Source: Limnohabitans sp. 2KL-27
Lineage (GTDB): Bacteria; Pseudomonadota; Gammaproteobacteria; Burkholderiales; Burkholderiaceae_C
Assembly: GCF_001269345.1 (NCBI RefSeq)
Contig: NZ_CXOP01000002.1
Span: forward strand, 1,240,853-1,304,852
DNA: 64,000 bases
Direction of reading: 5' to 3'
Shown: one piece after another, positions 1 through 8,853 of the stretch
How the letters are laid out: each line of letters starts with the position of its first letter
Numbering within the stretch: position 1 is the stretch's first letter
Program-made: the position numbers and the translations under genes
Notes under the pieces: model-generated
What the model saw: the letters and a program-made list of their open reading frames with translations, nothing else
The model's database searches: none
What the model was told of the DNA's origin: nothing

Positions 1-322
1 GCAGCTGTTCCAGCTGTGGGGCCAGTTGGCTGTAAGCCGCGCGGATGTCGGTCCAATCGCCATGCTTGCTCAGGCCTTCAACCCTCACCACCCACTCCAC
101 CAGGCTGTCCACGCAAAACACGGGGGTAAAGCCTTTGAGCTGGTGCAACAGGCGGTTGAAGCCGTGCATATCGTCTTTGTCCAGCATGGCCTGGATTTTG
201 GGCAGGTCCTCGCCCAAGGTCTGGTGCAAGGTGTTCAAAAGCGACAAAACCCCATGGGCATCGCCAATGAACTCCATGGCCCGTTCGACAGACAAATAAA
301 CAGGGGCAGCAGCTTGGCTCAT
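1..322 (-). CDS. Hpt-domain phosphotransfer protein, C-terminus cut by window edge
   Basis: The visible protein begins MSQAAAPVYL and continues through the left edge. Around residue 60 it carries HQLKG, the signature of a histidine phosphotransfer (Hpt) domain; the His would accept phosphate from a response-regulator or hybrid-kinase receiver. The helical, Leu-rich context before and after (LLNTLHQTLG, MHGFNRLLHQ) fits the four-helix Hpt fold. The protein may be a stand-alone Hpt or the start of a larger protein; the edge hides this. The ATG at 322 was chosen because the conserved helix follows directly and no longer upstream extension looks better. Family assignment rests on the HxxKG motif and helix pattern only. 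Confidence 0.6.
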   Translation of the reverse strand, partial: MSQAAAPVYLSVERAMEFIGDAHGVLSLLNTLHQTLGEDLPKIQAMLDKDDMHGFNRLLHQLKGFTPVFCVDSLVEWVVRVEGLSKHGDWTDIRAAYSQLAPQLEQL

Positions 323-371
323 ACAGACGAAAATGTATCCATTGTGGTTACAAATTGTAATGGCCCACGCA

Positions 372-1250
372 TCAATTGATCAAACCGGCCAAGCCTGCTT
401 CCGGCTCAAAGCGTTTGTTTTTGAACATCAGGCGGGTGGGGCCGGGAAAGGCCGATTGTTGTACCGAGTGCCGGGGGTCCCCGGGGTAGCAAATGGTGCG
501 GATGCCGTCTTGTTCAAAAGGTTCGGGCTCGACCACGGGCGGCTGGCGGCTTTGGGCTTCGGCCAGCGCACTGTGGGTGTCCGGATGCCGGGACAACTGC
601 ACCAGACCCATGATTTGCGGCGGAGCCAGCTCGATCTGTCGGTCCCAATATTGGATCAATGCATCGCGTGGCTTGATCCACAGGGTTTCGGTGGTTTCGT
701 GGTTGTCGTGTTCGGCGGTTTGGCCTTCGGGCACCCGGGCCATGAAAAATCGGGTGTCAAAGCGTTTGTGGGTCACCGAGGCCTGCCGGGGCGTGATCCA
801 GCGGGTCCAGGGCACCAGCGCATCGGTGCACAGGCGCAGCGACAGGCTCTGAAACGCTTGCGACCACGTTTGACCATGGGCCAAAGCGCTTTGCAGCGCC
901 TGCAGATCGGGCGTGTCCGAGTCGGTTTGGCCCAGCAAGATGCGGCATTCTTCAAACGCCTCTCGAATGGCCGCCACAAACAGGCCTGCGGCACGCACTG
1001 TGCTCAGCTCGGGCTCGGCCAGCCGCTGGTGCAAGGTGGCCGCATCCTGACTGAGTTTGGCCAGCAAAGCAGGGCTTTGATCGGCCAAGTCCAGTTTGCC
1101 CCCCGGGAACACATGGGCGCCGCCCAGCACGTTGGAGGCCTGATGCCGCTTGAGAAGCAGCACCTGCAGACCGTGTGCACTGTCGCGCAGCAAAACCACC
1201 GAAGCGGAGTCCAGCGGCGGGGTGGTGATGATGTCGTGGTTCAGTTCCAT
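372..1250 (-). CDS. Nudix-family hydrolase
   Basis: A 292-residue protein. It opens with a beta-strand core (SASVVLLRDSAHGLQVLLLKR) followed by GGAHVFPGGKLD and, after a long insert of about 50 residues, REAFEECRILLG. The latter is the REXXEE part of a Nudix box, which binds the metal used to cleave nucleoside diphosphate-X substrates. Such an insert inside the Nudix box is typical of the longer NUDT19/coenzyme-A-diphosphatase-like proteins of proteobacteria, so a CoA- or acyl-CoA-type substrate is possible but not shown. It stands alone, between the Hpt gene and a divergent SDR gene. The ATG at 1250 leads directly into the Nudix core. Confidence 0.8.
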   Translation of the reverse strand: MELNHDIITTPPLDSASVVLLRDSAHGLQVLLLKRHQASNVLGGAHVFPGGKLDLADQSPALLAKLSQDAATLHQRLAEPELSTVRAAGLFVAAIREAFEECRILLGQTDSDTPDLQALQSALAHGQTWSQAFQSLSLRLCTDALVPWTRWITPRQASVTHKRFDTRFFMARVPEGQTAEHDNHETTETLWIKPRDALIQYWDRQIELAPPQIMGLVQLSRHPDTHSALAEAQSRQPPVVEPEPFEQDGIRTICYPGDPRHSVQQSAFPGPTRLMFKNKRFEPEAGLAGLIN

Positions 1251-1391
1251 GGGCGAGGTGTCAATCGTGCAACACAGCCTCGAGGCTGCTTGTTTTAAAG
1301 TCGGTCAAAGTTTTTACAGAGCGGCCAGATTATCAGATGGTGCCGTCATCCCCTGTCACCCACTCAATCCCATTCAATCAAGGAAGAACTC

Positions 1392-2303
1392 ATGAGCATC
1401 GATTTCAAAGGCCGCGTGGCCATCGTCACGGGCGCAGGTGGCGGTTTGGGCAAGCAACACGCGTTGGCGCTGGCCGCTCGGGGGGCCAAAGTGCTGGTCA
1501 ATGACCTGGGCGGTGATGTGCACGGTGTGGGCGGCTCGGTGTCGGCTGCGCAGGCCGTGGTCGATGAAATCCGCGCCGCCGGTGGCCAAGCCATGGCCAA
1601 CGGCGCATCGGTCACGGACTTCGAGTCCGTCAAAGCCATGGTCCAGCAGGCGGTGGACGCGTGGGGCCGTGTGGACATTCTGGTGAACAACGCGGGCATC
1701 CTGCGCGACAAGAGTTTTGCCAAGATGGAACTGGCCGATTTCAAGCTGGTGATGGACGTGCACGTCATGGGCGCGGTGCATTGCACCAAGGCCGTGTGGC
1801 CTCTCATGCAGGCCCAAAACTACGGACGCATCATCATGACCACCTCATCCAGCGGTCTTTATGGCAACTTCGGACAAGCCAATTACGGCGCGGCCAAGAT
1901 GGCGCTGGCGGGCTTGATGCAAACCCTGTCGATCGAGGGCGAGAAAAACCACATCCGCGTGAACTGCTTGGCCCCCACGGCGGCCACCCGCATGACCGAA
2001 GGCCTGATGCCTGAGGCGGTGCTGCAAGCCCTGGACCCCAGCGCCGTGGTGCCCGCCATGCTGGTCATGGCCAGCGAGGGGGCCCCCAACCGCACCATCA
2101 TTTGTGCAGGTGCGGGCAGTTTTGAGGTGTCTCACATCACCCTGACCCAGGGCGTGCATCTGGGCACTGGCCCGGACACCGCCGAGCGTTTGGCTGCAGC
2201 CATGGCACAAATCGCCGACCGCCAGGGCGAGACAGTGCCGCGCTCAGGCTCAGAACAGGGGGCTTTGGAAGTGGGCAAGGCGATGAAGGCGCATGGCGCT
2301 TGA
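1392..2303 (+). CDS. SDR-family dehydrogenase, MFE-2 (3-hydroxyacyl-CoA dehydrogenase) type
   Basis: A 303-residue short-chain dehydrogenase. The N-terminal Rossmann motif TGAGGGLG (about residues 14-21), NDLGGDVHG after the second strand, NNAGILRD, and the catalytic pair in YGAAK (about 162-166) are visible. The NDLGG stretch followed by a long cofactor loop is typical of the dehydrogenase part of peroxisomal multifunctional enzyme type 2 and its bacterial homologues, which oxidise 3-hydroxyacyl-CoA with NAD. The C-terminal 60 residues extend past the usual 250-residue SDR. The gene is transcribed away from the Nudix gene. A fatty-acyl or steroid-like CoA substrate is inference from the subfamily look. 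Confidence 0.8.
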   Translation: MSIDFKGRVAIVTGAGGGLGKQHALALAARGAKVLVNDLGGDVHGVGGSVSAAQAVVDEIRAAGGQAMANGASVTDFESVKAMVQQAVDAWGRVDILVNNAGILRDKSFAKMELADFKLVMDVHVMGAVHCTKAVWPLMQAQNYGRIIMTTSSSGLYGNFGQANYGAAKMALAGLMQTLSIEGEKNHIRVNCLAPTAATRMTEGLMPEAVLQALDPSAVVPAMLVMASEGAPNRTIICAGAGSFEVSHITLTQGVHLGTGPDTAERLAAAMAQIADRQGETVPRSGSEQGALEVGKAMKAHGA

Positions 2304-2473
2304 GGCGGTCTTCGGGCCCAGATTTTTGTGGGCAAAAAGACCAAGAATCGCCAGGGCTGGTGGCCGCATTCAATGCCTGCCAGATCGGTGAATACCCTCT
2401 TCATGGATGCCATTTGAAGTGTTCCAATGCCTATTTTGTTTTTTTATTGACATGAATTGAGGAGTCCGAACCT

Positions 2474-3454
2474 ATGACCACCCGTCGCCAATGGATGCAA
2501 GGCGCTGCCGCCAGTATGTTGGGCCTGACCCATCTGCCCAACTTTGCGCAAACCCGCCTGGAAAATCTGCGCATCATTGTGGGTTTCCCTCCCGGTGGTA
2601 CGACCGATGCATTTGCCCGCCGAATTGCCGAGAAGATGCGTGGCACCTACGCCAACAACGTCATCGTGGACAACAAACCCGGCGCCGGTGGACAGATCGG
2701 TGTCACCACCCTCAAGTCTGCGGCGGCCGATGGTGCCCACATCCTGTACTCGCCAGCCTCGATGCTGACGATTTACCCACACTCCTACACCCGCTTGAGT
2801 TATGCGCAATCGGATGTGACCCCCATCGGCATTGGACATTCCACAGACCACGCTTTCGTGGTGGGTCCAGCGGTTCCCGAGTCGGTCAAGAACATCAAGG
2901 ACTTTGTCGAGTGGGCCAAGGCCAACCCAGGCAAAGCCAGCATCGGCAACCCCGCAGCGGGCTCCATGCCCCATTTGCTGGCCGGTCGCTTGGCCATGTT
3001 GGGCGGTTTCCAAATCACCAACGTCCCCTTCGCGGGCTCTGGCCCCGCGATTCCACAAGTCATGGGCGGGCAACTCGCGGGCATGTCCTCGCCCCTGGGC
3101 GATTGGGTACAACACCAAAAGGGCGGCAAGATCCGGATTCTGGCCACCTCGGGCCCCGATCGGGCCGTGTTCACCCCCGATGTGCCCACTTACCGCGAGC
3201 AAGGCTTTGGCGAATTGTTGGTGCGTGAATGGTTTGGTTTCTTCGCTCCCGCAGGCGTGAGCGAGGCGGTCAAGCAGAACCTGAATGCGGCGCTGCGCCA
3301 GGCCATGAACCAGCAAGACATCCGAGACTTTGTGAACCCGTTGGCCGCCAACCTCGAGGCCAGCAACACGGCTGAACACACGCGCCGTCTTGCCGAAGAC
3401 TCCGACATGGCGCGGCGTTTGGTCACAGCACTGGGCTTCAAGGCCGATTCTTGA
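2474..3454 (+). CDS. Bug-family tripartite tricarboxylate transporter receptor (orphan)
   Basis: A 326-residue periplasmic solute receptor of the Bug/TctC family. The mature part begins near LRIIVGFPPGGTTDAFAR, the family hallmark (IVGFPPGG then D and R), and shows KPGAGGQIG and the usual two-lobe layout. The N-terminus TTRRQWMQG followed by a hydrophobic stretch looks like a twin-arginine (Tat) signal rather than a plain Sec signal. No TctA/TctB membrane genes are nearby, as is common for the many orphan Bug receptors of Burkholderiales. The ligand, presumably a carboxylate, cannot be read from sequence. A GAGG-like ribosome site lies just before the ATG. Confidence 0.88.
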   Translation: MTTRRQWMQGAAASMLGLTHLPNFAQTRLENLRIIVGFPPGGTTDAFARRIAEKMRGTYANNVIVDNKPGAGGQIGVTTLKSAAADGAHILYSPASMLTIYPHSYTRLSYAQSDVTPIGIGHSTDHAFVVGPAVPESVKNIKDFVEWAKANPGKASIGNPAAGSMPHLLAGRLAMLGGFQITNVPFAGSGPAIPQVMGGQLAGMSSPLGDWVQHQKGGKIRILATSGPDRAVFTPDVPTYREQGFGELLVREWFGFFAPAGVSEAVKQNLNAALRQAMNQQDIRDFVNPLAANLEASNTAEHTRRLAEDSDMARRLVTALGFKADS

Positions 3455-3640
3455 TGACACGCTGGGCATAGGCACTGCGCAGCTCGGTGCTGCGCTTGCG
3501 ATTGGCCTCGCGCCAGTCGCGCCTTGGGGCCATCTGCAGCATCTTGCAGATGCGCTCGATCCGCCAGGTGTCACGGTACAGTTCTGCGAAGCGGTTCAAG
3601 GCTTCAACCGACTGTCCTGCATTGCTGGGGCATGCCACAC
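3438..3640 (-). pseudogene. Remnant of IS3-family transposase (OrfB N-terminal part)
   Basis: On the minus strand a 66-codon frame reads RIERICKMLQMAP and then RSAYAQR. This resembles the start of IS3-family OrfB transposases (pattern GVEPICRVLQIAPSTYY, then RxAxAQRD). The catalytic DDE domain, the partner OrfA and terminal repeats are absent, and the frame slightly overlaps the end of the Bug receptor gene. It is best read as a decayed insertion-sequence scrap. Confidence is moderate because only about 40 residues carry the similarity. Confidence 0.4.
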
Positions 3641-3745
3641 GCTGGCCAGCTTGAGGGTTTCATCGACTGTGCGCATAGCCTTGAAAGGGTGAAACTTCCT
3701 CCACGCCAGGGGGCGTTCATTTGCTTAAATGAAGGTGCATCAAAA

Positions 3746-4552
3746 ATGAAAATCAGCCATCTCATCGCGGCGTCGTTCTTGTTTTGTCATTCGTCCATGC
3801 ATGCGCAAGATTTGACTTATCAACAACTGATCACGCGAGATGGCGTCAAGCAAGGCTTTGCTTTTCAACAAGCCGCAGACCCTGTCGCATCTGCCGTTCT
3901 TTTTCAGGGAGGTGATGGCCGAATTGGGGCTTTTGGATCGGAACGTAAGGGGTGGGTGAGGAACGATGCGGCCTTCCTTTCCGGGGGGGCAGGCCGTTTC
4001 GCAGACACTGGGATTTCCGCTGCAGCTTTCGATACACCCAGTGATCGGAGAAATCTGAACAGTGGCTTCCGTTCAACGGCTGAGCATGCCCAAGATGCCG
4101 CGGCGGTGATGGATTTTTTGAGAAAAAAGGCACCCGGAAAGCCCGTTTGTCTCATTGGAACCAGTAACGGTTCACTTTCAGCAACATCTGCCGCTGCTTT
4201 GATCAATGACCAAGGTCCCGACTGTATCGTTCTGACGTCATCGGTAACGGTCAAGCCCAAGTCCGCCGTGGTCGCAAGATTCGCCCATGTTTTCACGGAT
4301 GCGGATCTGTCGAAAATCAAGGTGCCTGTCCTCATCGTTCATCACAAAAACGATTTGTGCGAACACACGCCATATGCCCCCATGCTGGCGCATACGAAGT
4401 CATTTCCCAACTCGCCCAAAGTGGACCTCATCACCATTGAAGGCGGCCAAGACCATTCAGACAACTGTAACCGTGGTCATCATCAATTTTGGGGTATTGA
4501 GCGAGAGGTCACAGTACAAATTGCGGATTGGATCAAGTCCTTGGGCAAGTGA
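3746..4552 (+). CDS. Secreted alpha/beta-hydrolase-fold protein
   Basis: Starting at the ATG at 3746 the product has 268 residues and a Sec signal peptide (MKISHLIAASFLFCHSSMHA, cleavage after MHA). GTSNGS (near residue 137) fits the GxSxG nucleophile elbow, HHKNDLC could supply the acidic residue and GQDHSDNCNRGHH the catalytic His, so an alpha/beta hydrolase acting in the periplasm is likely. Two Cys pairs could form disulfides. The open frame extends upstream to 3524, but only the 3746 start gives a signal peptide. The substrate is unknown. It has no operon partner; the gene looks less GC-rich than the flanking metabolic genes. Confidence 0.6.
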   Translation: MKISHLIAASFLFCHSSMHAQDLTYQQLITRDGVKQGFAFQQAADPVASAVLFQGGDGRIGAFGSERKGWVRNDAAFLSGGAGRFADTGISAAAFDTPSDRRNLNSGFRSTAEHAQDAAAVMDFLRKKAPGKPVCLIGTSNGSLSATSAAALINDQGPDCIVLTSSVTVKPKSAVVARFAHVFTDADLSKIKVPVLIVHHKNDLCEHTPYAPMLAHTKSFPNSPKVDLITIEGGQDHSDNCNRGHHQFWGIEREVTVQIADWIKSLGK

Positions 4553-4738
4553 GGCTGTGCTGCATCAAGCCGCCTGCTGGTGGCGTCAGCATTCCCGTTT
4601 CCATCCGTTCAATCGGATCGATGGGCAGCGTGGGATAGATCGCCCGGGATACACCACCTTGTGTTTTACGCCGAAGAATCTATTGACTTGGCGGTCCTGA
4701 GGCCCTAGTGTGATGTTTTGACACTTTTGCCAATTTGT

Positions 4739-5293
4739 ATGGATATAAAACAAGCCAGCATCCAGGACACCCCCCCGCCATTGAGGCGTACAGACAAAGC
4801 GTTTATTTTTTTCTTGATTTGCATAACCTGCTTGGTGGCGCTTATGGGCTACACGACCTACCAAAGGGGAAGGATTGAGGAAGCGTCCAAGCGAAATGGC
4901 GAAGCTTGGCTCAAATGGCTCAGTGAATCCGCCAAGAACCGGCTCGAACCTGGGTTCCTGCCGGCCACTTGTGCCGCGCAGTCGCCACCTGCCAAGCAAA
5001 ATTGGGCAGATTGTTTCGAAAGTCTTGCCACCCCCGAAGGCCCGTTGGGCAAGCTGATCAATCCATTTTCGGGCGGCCGTTTGCAGCGCGTTGTGCAATG
5101 CGATCCGCAAGACAGGACATTGGCTGGCTCACTGGTGTTTGAAAAATACACGCCCACCCCACCTGACTCGGCGGTCCCAACCTTGTTGTCCGCTTTGGCT
5201 GACAGCGACAACATCGGCGAAAAGATTCAAATCCGACTGTCTGTTTGCGCGAAGAGTACCCATGTGATTCGCATTGGTGAGTTGGAATTTTGA
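4739..5293 (+). CDS. Small single-span membrane protein, unknown function
   Basis: A 184-residue protein not recognised by family. One hydrophobic helix (AFIFFLICITCLVALMGY, about residues 21-38) follows a short charged N-terminus, and the rest is predicted to be outside the membrane, with three or four Cys (TCAAQ, ADCFES, VVQCD, LSVCA) that could form disulfides. Its stop codon lies next to or overlaps the beginning of the potassium-channel gene, so the two are probably co-transcribed and may act together. An in-frame TTG at 4718 is an alternative start. The partnership with the channel is inference from spacing alone. Confidence 0.55.
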   Translation: MDIKQASIQDTPPPLRRTDKAFIFFLICITCLVALMGYTTYQRGRIEEASKRNGEAWLKWLSESAKNRLEPGFLPATCAAQSPPAKQNWADCFESLATPEGPLGKLINPFSGGRLQRVVQCDPQDRTLAGSLVFEKYTPTPPDSAVPTLLSALADSDNIGEKIQIRLSVCAKSTHVIRIGELEF

Positions 5294-5304
5294 AAGCACT
5301 GTGT

Positions 5305-6933
5305 ATGGAAATCAAAGAGCCGAGCACCACCAAAACGCCCATGACAACAAGTTCCATTCCAAGTGATTTGCCTTTGCGCAGGTGGTTGTATCTGTGGCTG
5401 TTGTCTCCGAATCAAAAGGGCAATTACCACAAGGTAATTGACCATTGGATCAGCGTCTTGATCGTGGTTAACTTGATTGCATTGGTGGCCGAACACATTC
5501 CGGCCATCCACACACAGTTCAGCACATGGTTTCATGCCTTTGATGTTTTCTCGGTGGGCATCTTCACCATCGAATACCTGATGCGCCTTTACTTGGCGCC
5601 TGAAGATGAGGAGTTCAAAGCTGCGCACCGGCCCAGAGTGCGCTATGCACTCAGCCCGTTTGCGTTGATTGACCTGATCGCCGTGCTGCCGTTTTATTTA
5701 CAGGCCTTTATTCCGCTGGATCTGCGCGCCCTCAGGCTGCTTCGGCTGCTGCGAATCCTCAAGCTGTTCAGGGTTCTGGTGCCCGCATTTCATGAGTTTA
5801 AGAAAGCCAATCAGGGCCGGACCTTCCGACAAAAAGTGAACGCCCTGGTGTTCCCCAGTTCTTTTGGCGGTGAACTCCATCATATTTTTGACAATTTCAT
5901 TGTTTTTTGGGTGGTCGTTTCCGTCATCGCTGTGATTTTTGAATCGGTACACAGCATCCAGTACCTGCTGAATCTGGAGTTCATCATTCTGGATGCCATC
6001 GCAGTCGGCATCTTCACATTGGAATATTGCTTGCGTCTCTACAGCTGCGTTGAAAATCCCGGCATGCAACATGCGCTGGGCGGCCGTATCAAGCAAGCCA
6101 AATCCACCAGTTCCATCATCGACTTCCTGGCCATCTTGCCGTTCTTTTTGGAATTTTTCCTGCACCATTTGCTGGACCTGAGGTTCTTGCGGGTTTTCCG
6201 TTTGCTGCGTTTGCTCAAGCTCACCCGTTACACCGGTGCGACCACCACCCTCACCCGCGTGATCTCCCGTGAATGGCCGGTGCTCGCCGCGTCAGCATTC
6301 ATCATGCTGCTGCTGGTGATCATGACCGCCAGCCTGGGTTATTTGTTCGAACACGATGCCCAACCCGATAAGTTCGAAAACATTCCCCAATCGATTTATT
6401 GGGCAGTGATCACACTCGCCTCTGTCGGGTACGGTGATATTTCGCCCGTCACACCCATGGGCCGCTTGATGACCATCATCCTGGCCTTGCTCGGTATTGG
6501 CATCTTTGCCATTCCAGCGGCCTTGCTGTCATCGGCCTTTACCGACCAACTCCGGATCGAACGTGAGACGCTGAAAAATGAGCTCTATGAAATGCTTTCA
6601 GACGGAATATTGGACGAAGGCGAGACAGAGAAAATCATGACCGAGGCCAAGCGCTTGCACTTGAGCGAAGAAGAGGTGAACCGCTTGATCGTGAAAGCCC
6701 GACGAGAAAGGGAGCTGAAGGAAGATGTCTCTGTATTGCCTTTACACAAGATAGCGGCCACCTCCGAACACGCCATTGAGCATTTCAAAATGCTGATTTC
6801 CCAGATCAGGCAGCTTGGCGTCATGACCGATGCTGTCAGGTTTGAATCCGTGGCACAACAAAAGAAACGGCTGACGCCAGATGAATTGGCGTTGTGGCGA
6901 CAGATCCAAGGGGATGAAGCCATCAAGCCTTGA
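5305..6933 (+). CDS. Potassium channel with two tandem voltage-sensor domains and a single pore
   Basis: A 542-residue membrane protein. Residues about 47-160 form a full voltage-sensor domain (S1-S4) whose S4 has Arg/Lys at every third position (R141, R144, R147, R150, K153, R156). After a linker of about 40 residues a second S1-S4 follows (about 198-310), with S4 charges at R293, R296, R299, R302, K305 and R308. Then come S5, a pore helix with the selectivity filter TLASVGYGD (370-378) and S6. The cytosolic tail has a short-helix (SHOCT-like) segment LSDGILDEGE and a charged coil. Ordinary bacterial Kv channels have one sensor per pore. The reading frame could also start at the TTG at 5290, overlapping the previous stop. 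Confidence 0.85.
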   Translation: MEIKEPSTTKTPMTTSSIPSDLPLRRWLYLWLLSPNQKGNYHKVIDHWISVLIVVNLIALVAEHIPAIHTQFSTWFHAFDVFSVGIFTIEYLMRLYLAPEDEEFKAAHRPRVRYALSPFALIDLIAVLPFYLQAFIPLDLRALRLLRLLRILKLFRVLVPAFHEFKKANQGRTFRQKVNALVFPSSFGGELHHIFDNFIVFWVVVSVIAVIFESVHSIQYLLNLEFIILDAIAVGIFTLEYCLRLYSCVENPGMQHALGGRIKQAKSTSSIIDFLAILPFFLEFFLHHLLDLRFLRVFRLLRLLKLTRYTGATTTLTRVISREWPVLAASAFIMLLLVIMTASLGYLFEHDAQPDKFENIPQSIYWAVITLASVGYGDISPVTPMGRLMTIILALLGIGIFAIPAALLSSAFTDQLRIERETLKNELYEMLSDGILDEGETEKIMTEAKRLHLSEEEVNRLIVKARRERELKEDVSVLPLHKIAATSEHAIEHFKMLISQIRQLGVMTDAVRFESVAQQKKRLTPDELALWRQIQGDEAIKP

Positions 6934-7004
6934 GGGTGTTAGGCAAGAAAGCTGCTTGAGTCCCGGAAGACCATGAGGCACAGCGCCTCCAGCGGTCGGG
7001 ACTG

Positions 7005-7070
7005 TCAGCCTTGCTGCCATGCGATCTCATCTTGCAAGTCGCGCCGACATCCAATTTCTGTAAATTTGGC
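7005..7070 (-). pseudogene. C-terminal scrap of the Trp-rich small gene
   Basis: The minus strand just before the NADH dehydrogenase gene reads CRRDLQDEIAWQQG followed by a stop. It aligns with the C-terminus of the intact Trp-rich protein encoded at 9568-9789 (TWRDLQDDSIWRQGWV). Only about 20 codons are similar and no start is present. It is interpreted as a decayed extra copy. Confidence 0.4.
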
Positions 7071-7193
7071 GTTTGGATTGCCAATAACTCCAAATTCATT
7101 CAGACTCTTCCACCTAGGGTTTTCATAGGAAGCGGCGTTCCACGTCGCTTGATTTCTCGGGCCGAACTGGCCGACCTGATCGCGAGCATTTGA

Positions 7194-8519
7194 ATGAGCA
7201 AACAACACAAAATTGTCATCGTGGGTGGTGGCGCTGGCGGTCTGGAACTTGCGACCCGATTGGGTCATGGCTATGGCCGACGAAAGCGCGCGCTCATCAC
7301 GCTGGTCGACAAAAACCGCACCCATATCTGGAAACCCAAGTTGCATGAGATCGCTTCGGGCAGCATGGATCTGGGTGACCACGAAGTGGATTACATGGCT
7401 CAGGCCCATTGGAACCACTTCACCTTTCGAATTGGTGAGCTCAAGGGACTTGACCGCTCCAACAAAACCATAGAGCTCGCGCCCTATGTGGATGAGCAGG
7501 GCCGAGATGTGACGCCCACCCAACACATCCACTACGACACGCTCGTGATTTGCATTGGCAGTTTGAGCAATGACTTCGGCACCCAGGGCGTCAAAGAGCA
7601 CGCGTTGAAGCTGGAAACGCAGCATGACGCCAAGTCGTTTCATTCCAGGATGGTCAATGCCTGTATCCGCGCGCACAACCAGGCCGGGGTCATCCACAAA
7701 CGCCAATTGCATGTGGCCATCATCGGCGCGGGCGCAACGGGCGTGGAGTTGGCTGCGGAGTTGCATCGCACCACGCGCGAAGTGGTGGCTTTTGGCCTGG
7801 ACCGCATTGATGTGGACAAAGACATCAAAGTCAGCTTGATTGAGGCCGCAGACCGTATTTTGCCGGCCTTGGTACCACGATTGTCGCAAGCCACCGAACA
7901 ACTTCTCTCTCGCCTGGGCGTTCAGGTGCTCACCAGCTCCAAAGTGATGGAGGTCATGCCCACGGGCATTCGCTTGGCCGATGGCCGCGAGATCGAGTCC
8001 GAACTGGTGGTGTGGGCTGCAGGCGTGAAAGCACCTGATTTTTTGAAAGACTTTGGCGGGCTGGAAACCAACCGGATCAACCAGCTGGTGGTCCATGACA
8101 CGCTTCAAACCACGCGCGACCCTGATATTTTTGCTCTGGGTGATTGTGCAGCTTGCCCCTGCTCGGATGCCGATGGCGGCCGGGCTGGCATTGTGCCGCC
8201 GCGTGCACAAGCAGCGCATCAGCAGGCCACCCATATGTGGCAGCAAATTCAACGCCGCCTGGCCAACCAGCCCCTCAAGCCTTACCGCTACAGAGACTTT
8301 GGCTCATTGGTGTCGCTGGGCAAGTTCAGCACGGTGGGCAACATGATGGGCGGCTTGATCGGCAAGAGTCTGATGATCGAGGGCTATTTTGCCAAGCTCA
8401 TGTACCTGTCGTTGTACAAACTGCATGAGCTTGCCATTCACGGCATCCTCAAAACCACGCTCTATACCCTTTCGCGCATGATCACCAAACAAACCAATCC
8501 CACGGTGAAGTTGCATTGA
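7194..8519 (+). CDS. Type II NADH dehydrogenase (NAD(P)/FAD-dependent oxidoreductase)
   Basis: A 441-residue flavoprotein. The FAD-binding GGGAGGLELATRLG (residues 11-24) is at the N-terminus. The NADH-binding GAGATGVELAAEL lies mid-protein (about 179-191), and the second FAD motif, FALGDCA, is near residue 318. This order and length match Ndh-type single-subunit NADH:quinone oxidoreductases, which feed electrons to quinone without pumping protons. The C-terminal amphipathic stretch (MYLSLYKLHELAIHGILKT) suits peripheral membrane attachment. The gene stands alone. Confidence 0.88.
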   Translation: MSKQHKIVIVGGGAGGLELATRLGHGYGRRKRALITLVDKNRTHIWKPKLHEIASGSMDLGDHEVDYMAQAHWNHFTFRIGELKGLDRSNKTIELAPYVDEQGRDVTPTQHIHYDTLVICIGSLSNDFGTQGVKEHALKLETQHDAKSFHSRMVNACIRAHNQAGVIHKRQLHVAIIGAGATGVELAAELHRTTREVVAFGLDRIDVDKDIKVSLIEAADRILPALVPRLSQATEQLLSRLGVQVLTSSKVMEVMPTGIRLADGREIESELVVWAAGVKAPDFLKDFGGLETNRINQLVVHDTLQTTRDPDIFALGDCAACPCSDADGGRAGIVPPRAQAAHQQATHMWQQIQRRLANQPLKPYRYRDFGSLVSLGKFSTVGNMMGGLIGKSLMIEGYFAKLMYLSLYKLHELAIHGILKTTLYTLSRMITKQTNPTVKLH

Positions 8520-8631
8520 GTTTCACCTCTTGCACCCACCCCATTCACCGCCATCGCATGCGCACACAGGTTGGATGCCAAGCGTTGCTGACGTGAAAAC
8601 GACACGGTTACTGCTGTCGGTTGAGGGGCCG

Positions 8632-8853
8632 TCAAACCCAACCCTGCCGCCACACGCTGTCGTCTTGCAGTTCACGCCAAGTGATCACCTTGGTGGCTTT
8701 TGAAAAGACCGCCTCGATTTCCACCAACTCAATCGGATCGGTGGGTTGTTCTGGCTGGATCACCCGGCTGACCAAAAAGTGTTTTTGCTTGTCCACGGGC
8801 TTGACCGCAGTCCACTTGGTCAGCAGCAGTTTTTTGGGTTTCAGCGGGTTCCT
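8632..8853 (-). pseudogene. Second full-length copy of the Trp-rich small gene with a lost start codon
   Basis: This copy has exactly the same 222-nt length as the intact gene at 9568-9789 and encodes a product differing at only about seven of 73 positions, with no internal stop. The first codon is AGG instead of ATG, and an in-frame TGA lies two codons farther upstream, so no normal start exists. A CTG four codons in (8844) is the only near-cognate option. It is probably a recent duplicate inactivated at its start codon, although translation from CTG cannot be excluded. Confidence 0.6.
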
